This document shows positions 1 to 5,777 of a stretch of 7,227 nt of DNA, piece by piece (the first letter of the stretch is position 1; every line of letters begins with the position of its first letter). The position numbers were made by a program, and so were the translations under genes. Under the pieces are notes generated by a model. That model was not told where the DNA came from and made no database searches. It was given only the letters and a program-made list of their open reading frames with translations. This DNA is from Fimbriimonadales bacterium (GTDB lineage: Bacteria > Armatimonadota > Fimbriimonadia > Fimbriimonadales > GBS-DC). Where the stretch lies: contig JANXCK010000219.1 in assembly GCA_025060055.1 (NCBI GenBank), positions 1 to 7,227 of the forward strand, written 5' to 3'.

Positions 1-3000
1 GACCGTTGCGCACTCCCTTGCGCACGGGCGAGTCGGCGGGACTCGCCTGGTTGTGGCGTGGGTTCATCGTGCGCTGGAACACAGCGCGGAGCTGCGAGTA
101 GCTCCCTGCTGAGCCGGGCGCAATCGCGCTGATTCGGTACACGCGCGGGCGATAGCTCACAGTGACGATGTCGTTTAGGCGCGGTGCGAAGTTCACGAAC
201 CGAACCGTGCCGTTATTCGGGTCAACAACGATGCGCCCTTTGGGTAGTAGGTTCACGACCTGACCACTCGCGTCGCGCACAGGCTCGTTGTAAACGAACT
301 GCATCAGCCCAGTCTGCTCGTCGACAGTCGGTGCTTGCAGGACGAACCGCCGCGGATCGCGTGAGTCGCGCTGAAGTATAACGGAGACGCCGTTAACCTT
401 GATATCGATGTCGGGCGCATTCGGGTCGCTGTTCCAGCCACGCTCTAAGGAAGCCCAATCGAGGTGGCGCACGCGCCACACATTCTGCGCGGCGTCTTTT
501 TGCGCGACCTTATCGACCACGAGGGGTAGGAACCGTTGCTGGATAGCTCCGAGTTGTTGCTCGACGCGGGTGTCGCTAAGGGTCAGCAGCGTGCCCCGAT
601 CGGGGTTCACATAGAACCGCTGCATCAAGATTTCCGCCTCGCTGCGATCTCCAACCGTGCCGATGAAGTACACATCCGCCAGGTACACGAAGCTCTGTGC
701 AGGGTTGTTAGGATTGGCGGAGACGCGGTAGAGGTTCGCAGCGACGCTCTCGACGGAGCGCACAATCGGCGAGAGGGGCAGTCGCTGCTCGCGTCGCCAC
801 TGGGCGAACCGATCGCCTTCGGAAGCGATGTAGAAAATCTGGCTGCGTCCCGACGGTGCAGCGACATAAAACAGCCAGTTGCCCACGCCGTTGACCCCCG
901 TGATGGAGAGGCTGGAACGCGGCACGGCAGGGTCTAAAGCGACCGCTTGCGGATCGCCAACGGGCAAGCCAGTACTTGGATCGAGCGCGGTGTAGAAGAG
1001 CAGCTCGTAGCGCTGATTGCGCAGGATAACTTCGCCTGTCCAGAACAGGAACGCACCATTCGGCGTGGTGCGCACGAACGGGCGATGATGCTTGATGGTC
1101 GCTATTTCAGCAGGGGTAAGCGAGCGTCCCAGTCCTAAAGCTTCCACGAACAGGTTGCCATTCGGGTCGCTCGGATAGGGTCCGAACAGATCGCCCCACC
1201 AGCGGTTCAGCGACTCTGCCACCCAGCCGTTGGTGGTGCGTACCTGATTTTGCAGCGTGCCGCGAGCGTTCCAGTTCAGCGTCGCCTTGTAGAGGTAGAA
1301 ACTATCGGGGCGGCTGCTTGGGTCGGCGCGGTTGCTCGCCCAGTAAAGGTGCAGCTTGCCTGTCGCGGGATCGCGGAAGGCGGCGGGCGTGATGTCGCTG
1401 ACGCGTGGCGCATTCTGGTCAGGCAACGGGTCAATCATCGGCACGACACCGCGATTCGTGCCGCCTGTAAGCTGCGTCTCGCGCACGCGCACCACCACGC
1501 GCACCGGTGGCGTGGCAAACGGACCGTCTACGACTCCTGGCAGGACGCCGCTGGAGCGGTACGGCGAAAGCAGCTGCGAGTAAACACCCATCGGCTGGAA
1601 CGGCGGGATGGCTATCGAAACCTGCGGCTTCACAGGCGCTGCATACTGGATACTCGGATCGCGCCGTGCGGGAATTGCGGGAATCGTCAGCACGGTTGCG
1701 GTGTAGTCGCCCACCTGCGCCTTGGGCAAAATTGGGTAGGGCTGCAGCGCTCCTGGATAAAACGGATTGCGTTGCGGCCAGAAGGGCGCACGCCCATCCA
1801 GCGTGCTGACCACCGTCGTCCATGCGGGCATCCCCGCGAAGAAGCTGACCATGTCGGAGAACAGGTACACGGTGTCACTGGGGCTGTTGAACGCCTTGCC
1901 CAGATAAACAGGATATAGGTTCACATTCCCCTCGTTGCGCACGGTGAACGGCTTCCAAAACGGCGTGAAGATGGGGTTGTCGGGGCGGAAGGTCGAGCTG
2001 GGCACATTCGCGAACAAGTTGCCCCAGTTGAAGCCGAACCCTGCAGGTAGCGAGCCAAAATCGATGGTCTGCTCCTCAATCACCATGCGCTCATCAGGCT
2101 GCACAGTGGCAACTGTGTCCAGTACACGATAGGCTTCAATCCGCAACTCCTGAGTGACATTCCCCATCAGTACGCTCTCCAGCCCGTCGAAGCGCCCGTT
2201 GTTGTTCGAGTCGGCATAGATGTAGCTTGCGGAGGCGTAGCCGTTGAGGTTCGCAGGCTGGAAGCGCGGAATATCGATCTGTACTTTGACCGCGTTGCCG
2301 CTGCGCAACAGTCGCCCAGTGGCACGCTGCAAATCGATTGCTCCGTCCAGCAGCATCTGGACGCGTCGCCCTGAGAGGTCGGGATAGTCAGGGCTGCGGT
2401 TCGGAATCCGGGTGGGCAGTTCCTCCCATGGCAACGGTCGGATGACCGACGCCGCACCCCCTTGCCATTGCATGTCTCCAACATACGCGCGCACGTTGAT
2501 GGCAAGGGGCGCGGGATTAGGGGTCTGTGGAGAGCGACGATCGCGTACCTCGAAATCGCCGAATATACTCTTGCCGTGTTCACCGGTGCCCACTGGGAGA
2601 GCCTGTCCCTGCGCGTTGTAAAAGCGGGTACGCACCTGGAAGCTATCGCGCCCACTATTGTTGCCGTTGAACAGGTTCTCAGTGGTTCCGCCAAGCCCCA
2701 CCGCGCCGATGCCTCTTAGCTCAAGCGGGTTCGCCACACCGAAGCGCCAGCCCGCGCCCGAAAGCAGCGCATCGCGATCCTCACCGCCGTAAGGGGGCGT
2801 TTCGATCGAGCCGTTGCGCCCAGGACGATCGATTCCAGGCGTCTCAAGGGCGAGGTCGGAAGTCCAGTTGCTCGAGCCGAACTTCACCTGCAGATCGTAG
2901 CGTGGGCCGGGGGTGAAAAAGTCGTTGCCCCGCGATTGGATGGTAATCGATTGGACAGCGACCCAGTATTCCTCGCCGTCGCGCTCGAGGCGACGGGGTG

Positions 3001-5776
3001 TGATCGTGTAGTCCTGACCAACCCGCGTGTTGCCCGGACCGATGACTTGCACCTGCAGCGGTCTGGAGTCTGTTCCCTGCTTGAAGTTCCACAGTACGAC
3101 ATAGAAGGTATCGCCCCACTCCAGCGCGTCGGGGTACTCTGGTTCGAGATCTTCGGGCAGTATCGTGCCGTTAGCGACAGCATCGGCAAGCTCCTTGCGA
3201 GTGGTCACGGACACTTTGAGCTTGGAGTAGTCGGAGCCGCCCGGTGTGGGAGTCTCTCCTGGCGGTTGAATCTGCTCCCCTAAACCCGTCTCAGGGGGCG
3301 CACTCGCCACGCCAAGAACGTTGTAGGCATACACGATTCCCGCATCATCAGCGGCGTAGAGCCAGTTGTCCAGCACTGCGGGCGAGGCAAACACGGTGTT
3401 GGCGTACAAATCCCACCCCTCGAAGACTTTGCCTCCACGGCTGTTGACCTGTTCGTCCGCGTGCAAGGCGAGCAGGGTGCCAGCGTTCGTCGCCACCACC
3501 ACAGCAGGATGGGTCGCCACCACATCGCCTTGGGCGTTGGTGTCGCGCACGGTGGTAAACACAGGCGAGCTGAAGACCTGACCGCCAATGTTTTCGCTGA
3601 TGTGGAGCAGTTCGCCCGTATCGGCGTTGAACGCAATAATGCGGGCAATCAAACCGCCCACATACACCACATTCGTGTTGATACCACGGTAGAGCAGGTT
3701 CTCCACCACCAGTGGCGAGCTGTAGTAGAACGCAAGTTCTGGAATGGTGGGCGCGTTCAAGGCGGGGCGTGCCCACACCAGCGAGCCGTTATCGGCTTTG
3801 ACCGCGTATAGGCGCCCGCCACCAAGTCCCCCTGTGGTGAAGTAGACGCGCCCCAGTGCCACTGCGGGGGTGGCGGTCACAGGCTCGATGGGGTTCTCCT
3901 CTTCAGGCGGGTACATCCACGCAACCCGCTCGTCGCGTGGTGTATTCGGGTTATCCCGAACGCGGAAGTTGAGGGCAATCAGTCGCCCGAACCGATTGCC
4001 ACCCTCCGTGCTGCCGATATACACCAACTGCGTGGCAGGGTCATAAGCAGGCGTAGAAACAAATGCTGCGCCATCACGATCGTACTGTCCACGCAAATAG
4101 GTGGAGGGGTTGTCAGGATTCAAGTCGGTGTTGATGAAATAGACCGAGCCAGCAGGGTTGCCAATCACCACCAGATTTTCCTCTTCCAAAATCAGCGGCG
4201 AGGCATAACTGAAGCTGGTGGAGTTCAATGGCTTGACAATCCAGTAGACCTTCGTTTCGCCAGGGCGCGTGTCGTTGACGCCGTCGCCGAGCGCGTCGAC
4301 GGCGTACACCGCGCCGTTTTGTGCGCCGAACACGACGACCCAGCGCGTCTCGGTGCTGTTCCCATCGCGCACGCGTACTCTCCCGACGGCAGGTGTGGAG
4401 AGCACAGCGTTGCTCAGTCCCTCCGCGCTCACTACGCGAATCGCGTCGGCAATCACACGCTGCGCGCCCACCCGCACATCTTCGGGCGAGTAGTTGGTCA
4501 CGCTAATCTCGTAGGTGCGCCCGCTGCGCATCGGCACAGGAAGCTGGTTCAGCAGCACCCAACGCCCGCCAAAGCGTTGATCCACGCGCACCACAAGCGG
4601 GTCTCCTTCGTTCTCGATCACATACTCCGCTTGGCGCGCGTTCTGGTCGTCGGAGGGGAACCACGCAAACACATAGTACTGCCCCGAAGTGGGTGCTCGG
4701 ACTTTCCAGTAGGCACGCTGGATGTTGCGGGCGTCGTCGGTCGGGCTAATCTCGTGGTAGGTTCGTTGTTCGGGGTCGAGACCGTAGGCGTCGCCCAAGT
4801 CACGGCTGGGCGTGAAAGCTCCTGCAGTGAAGTTGCCGCCCGCATCGTCGAAGATTTGCCCCCTGCCCTGCTCAGGCAGGTCAGGCACGCGGAGCGTCCA
4901 GCGCACACGTGCCCCGCGCGTACCAACGGGGTTCTCCACGCAGGTAATCGTGCCGTTGCCGTTGGCGATGTAGACCAGATGATTGCCTGGATCCAGCGGG
5001 CTGCGGATAGCCACGGGGGAGGCTTGCACCGTGCCGTAGTCGGGCACAAAACGCACCGCATCCGCTGCCACAATCGGCGGATCGGTAAGCGAGTAGTCGG
5101 GACTACTCCTGCGAATTATGTTGTTGAGTGTCACGACAATAGAGGTATTCCCGTCGTGATAGAACGGTTGATCGCTCAGCGGTCTCCAGCCGCCGACGTT
5201 TTGGTCGAGGTAAACCGTCGTTGTGCGTCCCGTTGAATCGGTCACGACGTATTCGGCGCGGCGTGCATAGGGCACGGGCAGCGAGCCGATGCGCGTGTCG
5301 TCGCTGGGCACATACACGAAAATCCGATAGTACCCAGGTAGGAGTACACCGCTGCGCCAACTGAAGGTAGCGACGCTGGGGGCTGGATCGCCGAAATTCT
5401 GCGGCTCACGCACGCACTGAACGTACTTGTAGGGCGCAGGCGTGTCGGGGTTTTCACGGTACGGGTCATTTGCCCGCTCCGATTCTGAAGGAACCTTCCA
5501 CACACCTGCAGGTGTCTCGCTGGTAAGCCCTGTGTTGTCGTTGTCCACAACGACAGGCGCGCGCACCGAGCGGATGTCGGGCAGCGTCCACGCCAGCAAG
5601 AAGTTCACCGTGCTGCTGCGGGCGTTCGTCGTGGTTCCCGTGCGCTGATTGCTACCGCGATGGGTACTCCAGCTGTCTTGCGCGAACGCGCTCGACAGCA
5701 TTCCAACGCTAACAATCAGCCCTGTCAAGCTACGCTGCATCCGGCTTCTCCAAGTATGCCTTCGCCCCGCCATCAT
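1..5776 (-). CDS. Giant secreted PQQ-like beta-propeller protein with two golvesin-like domains (3' end outside window)
   Basis: One open frame runs from ATG at 5776 to the window edge: 1925 codons and no stop. A signal peptide (AFA|QD, cleavage after about residue 32) indicates export. Residues 35-47 (SWSTHRGSNQRTG) resemble the W-x-x-x-RG-x-x-x-RTG opening of many PQQ-like propellers. Two golvesin C-terminal-like domains follow (about 75-246 and 306-452). Eight propeller blades are marked by SP/TP motifs at 252, 460, 525, 574, 635, 686, 736 and 797. After a Pro/Gly linker (about 827-848) come long beta-rich regions, a calcium-type loop at 1189-1200, a possible Ig-like segment near 1239-1300 and a possible second propeller near 1465-1690. 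The role is unknown. Binding or scaffolding at the cell surface is an inference, since no catalytic signature is visible. The gene is the second of a tight pair. The first ATG is chosen for its strong Shine-Dalgarno; Met13 at 5740 is a real alternative. Confidence 0.93.
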   Translation of the reverse strand, partial: MMAGRRHTWRSRMQRSLTGLIVSVGMLSSAFAQDSWSTHRGSNQRTGTTTNARSSTVNFLLAWTLPDIRSVRAPVVVDNDNTGLTSETPAGVWKVPSESERANDPYRENPDTPAPYKYVQCVREPQNFGDPAPSVATFSWRSGVLLPGYYRIFVYVPSDDTRIGSLPVPYARRAEYVVTDSTGRTTTVYLDQNVGGWRPLSDQPFYHDGNTSIVVTLNNIIRRSSPDYSLTDPPIVAADAVRFVPDYGTVQASPVAIRSPLDPGNHLVYIANGNGTITCVENPVGTRGARVRWTLRVPDLPEQGRGQIFDDAGGNFTAGAFTPSRDLGDAYGLDPEQRTYHEISPTDDARNIQRAYWKVRAPTSGQYYVFAWFPSDDQNARQAEYVIENEGDPLVVRVDQRFGGRWVLLNQLPVPMRSGRTYEISVTNYSPEDVRVGAQRVIADAIRVVSAEGLSNAVLSTPAVGRVRVRDGNSTETRWVVVFGAQNGAVYAVDALGDGVNDTRPGETKVYWIVKPLNSTSFSYASPLILEEENLVVIGNPAGSVYFINTDLNPDNPSTYLRGQYDRDGAAFVSTPAYDPATQLVYIGSTEGGNRFGRLIALNFRVRDNPNTPRDERVAWMYPPEEENPIEPVTATPAVALGRVYFTTGGLGGGRLYAVKADNGSLVWARPALNAPTIPELAFYYSSPLVVENLLYRGINTNVVYVGGLIARIIAFNADTGELLHISENIGGQVFSSPVFTTVRDTNAQGDVVATHPAVVVATNAGTLLALHADEQVNSRGGKVFEGWDLYANTVFASPAVLDNWLYAADDAGIVYAYNVLGVASAPPETGLGEQIQPPGETPTPGGSDYSKLKVSVTTRKELADAVANGTILPEDLEPEYPDALEWGDTFYVVLWNFKQGTDSRPLQVQVIGPGNTRVGQDYTITPRRLERDGEEYWVAVQSITIQSRGNDFFTPGPRYDLQVKFGSSNWTSDLALETPGIDRPGRNGSIETPPYGGEDRDALLSGAGWRFGVANPLELRGIGAVGLGGTTENLFNGNNSGRDSFQVRTRFYNAQGQALPVGTGEHGKSIFGDFEVRDRRSPQTPNPAPLAINVRAYVGDMQWQGGAASVIRPLPWEELPTRIPNRSPDYPDLSGRRVQMLLDGAIDLQRATGRLLRSGNAVKVQIDIPRFQPANLNGYASASYIYADSNNNGRFDGLESVLMGNVTQELRIEAYRVLDTVATVQPDERMVIEEQTIDFGSLPAGFGFNWGNLFANVPSSTFRPDNPIFTPFWKPFTVRNEGNVNLYPVYLGKAFNSPSDTVYLFSDMVSFFAGMPAWTTVVSTLDGRAPFWPQRNPFYPGALQPYPILPKAQVGDYTATVLTIPAIPARRDPSIQYAAPVKPQVSIAIPPFQPMGVYSQLLSPYRSSGVLPGVVDGPFATPPVRVVVRVRETQLTGGTNRGVVPMIDPLPDQNAPRVSDITPAAFRDPATGKLHLYWASNRADPSSRPDSFYLYKATLNWNARGTLQNQVRTTNGWVAESLNRWWGDLFGPYPSDPNGNLFVEALGLGRSLTPAEIATIKHHRPFVRTTPNGAFLFWTGEVILRNQRYELLFYTALDPSTGLPVGDPQAVALDPAVPRSSLSITGVNGVGNWLFYVAAPSGRSQIFYIASEGDRFAQWRREQRLPLSPIVRSVESVAANLYRVSANPNNPAQSFVYLADVYFIGTVGDRSEAEILMQRFYVNPDRGTLLTLSDTRVEQQLGAIQQRFLPLVVDKVAQKDAAQNVWRVRHLDWASLERGWNSDPNAPDIDIKVNGVSVILQRDSRDPRRFVLQAPTVDEQTGLMQFVYNEPVRDASGQVVNLLPKGRIVVDPNNGTVRFVNFAPRLNDIVTVSYRPRVYRISAIAPGSAGSYSQLRAVFQRTMNPRHNQASPADSPVRKGVRNG
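707..1384 (-). other. Possible second propeller (sialidase / PD40-like repeats)
   Basis: Residues about 1465-1690. Repeated strand-turn units look like propeller blades: DPATGKLHLYWASNRAD (Y1478), TPNGAFLFWTGE, NWLFYVAAPSGRSQIFYIAS, then a SPIVRSV strand near 1671. The YWASNR stretch resembles PD40/TolB-type repeats, and the bulky aromatic strands recall BNR/sialidase-type propellers. No catalytic residues of sialidases can be placed, so a binding role is more likely if the fold is right. Confidence 0.35.
1877..2071 (-). other. Possible Ig-like (ASH / choice-of-anchor-D-like) segment
   Basis: Residues about 1236-1300. The stretch contains TIDFGSLPAG (around D1239) and later FTVRNEGNVNL (from F1277), which recall the DFG-x-x-x-x-G and T-x-x-N-x-G-N-x-x-L signatures of ASPM/SPD-2/Hydin-like and choice-of-anchor-D beta sandwiches. 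The match is short and the spacing between the two motifs is only approximate, so this is a tentative fold suggestion. Confidence 0.35.
2177..2212 (-). other. EF-hand/dockerin-type calcium-binding loop
   Basis: Residues 1189-1200 of the giant protein read DSNNNGRFDGLE, with acidic or amide ligands at loop positions 1, 3, 5, 9 and 12 and Gly at 6, the classic 12-residue calcium loop pattern. It follows a beta strand (ASYIYA), as in many secreted beta-sandwich modules, rather than sitting between helices. Calcium binding is inferred from the pattern alone. Confidence 0.6.
3302..5026 (-). other. PQQ-like eight-blade beta-propeller, interrupted by golvesin copy 2
   Basis: Residues about 251-825. 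Each blade opens with a small residue-S/T-P and hydrophobics, at A252 (ASPVAI), S460 (STPAVG), A525 (ASPLIL), S574 (STPAYD), A635 (ATPAVA), S686 (SSPLVV), S736 (SSPVFT) and A797 (ASPAVL). The motif is followed in most blades by a VYxxxxxGxxxAxxxxxG-type turn, for example GRLYAVKADNGSLVWARP. Blades two to eight are spaced 49-65 residues apart. The gap between blades one and two (208 residues) holds the second golvesin domain. Propellers of this type in secreted proteins are usually structural or ligand-binding rather than cofactor-using. No quinoprotein active site (Ca-binding Glu/Asn/Asp set, vicinal Cys) is seen. Confidence 0.8.
4421..4861 (-). other. Golvesin C-terminal-like domain, copy 2
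   Basis: Residues about 306-452 of the giant protein. Landmarks match copy 1 in order: IFDDAG (308-313), a Trp strand (AYWKV, 355-359), GQYYVFAWFPSDD (365-377), AEYVI, DQRFGGRW (D399-W406) and IADAIRVV (about 442-449). The two copies are clearly related but diverged, so this is an old duplication or two independent captures rather than a recent copy. Confidence comes from the two copies supporting each other. Confidence 0.7.
5039..5554 (-). other. Golvesin C-terminal-like domain, copy 1
   Basis: Residues about 75-246 of the giant protein. The family layout is visible: an opening VVVDNDNTG (75-83), a Trp-containing strand (AGVW), then GYYRIFVYVPSDD (148-160), an AEYVV strand, DQNVGGW (D191-W197) and a closing AADAVRFV (about 237-244). 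Known family members are non-catalytic beta-sandwich modules attached to many secreted bacterial enzymes and surface proteins, and ligand binding is presumed. The assignment rests on pattern memory, not on a profile search. Confidence 0.7.
5681..5776 (-). other. Signal peptide coding region
   Basis: Residues 1-32 of the giant protein. A basic n-region with five Arg (R5, R6, R10, R12, R15) is followed by a hydrophobic core (about L17-L27) and a small-residue end S-S-A-F-A, then Q33-D34. AFA|QD fits signal peptidase I. No Cys follows, so it is not a lipoprotein. R5-R6 is not followed by the usual Tat consensus, so Sec export is the better reading. Confidence 0.85.
5748..5751 (-). promoter_or_regulatory. 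Possible second Shine-Dalgarno for the alternative start Met13
   Basis: On the minus strand GGAG lies 7 bases before the ATG at 5740 (Met13). A start there would give a compact 20-residue signal peptide beginning MQRSL, whereas the upstream start adds 12 basic residues to the n-region. The match is shorter than the GGGGAGG serving 5776, so this is kept as an alternative. Confidence 0.35.
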
Positions 5777-5777
5777 C

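Noticed and set aside
1250..1918. A 222-codon open frame on the plus strand
   Set aside because: It has the same exact codon register against the giant minus-strand gene and an Arg/His-rich composition; no family is recognised.
2167..2694. A 175-codon open frame on the minus strand
   Set aside because: It is in a different frame from the giant gene and is rich in Arg, Ser, Thr and Cys, typical of an out-of-frame reading of GC-rich DNA; the giant gene is unbroken through it.
4862..4880. Hairpin with 6-bp arms (CCTGCC / GGCAGG)
   Set aside because: It lies inside coding sequence (linker before golvesin copy 2) with no T-run on either side, so it is not a terminator.
3302..5026. A true quinoprotein (PQQ-dependent dehydrogenase)
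   Set aside because: The blades are PQQ-like, but no cofactor-site residues, vicinal cysteines or cytochrome c motif (CxxCH) are present.
4319..5236. A 305-codon open frame on the plus strand
   Set aside because: Its codons lie exactly over the codons of the minus-strand gene, so it stays open simply because that gene rarely uses TTA, CTA and TCA. The translation is rich in Arg, His and Ala with no recognisable domain, while the opposite strand shows clear golvesin and propeller motifs.
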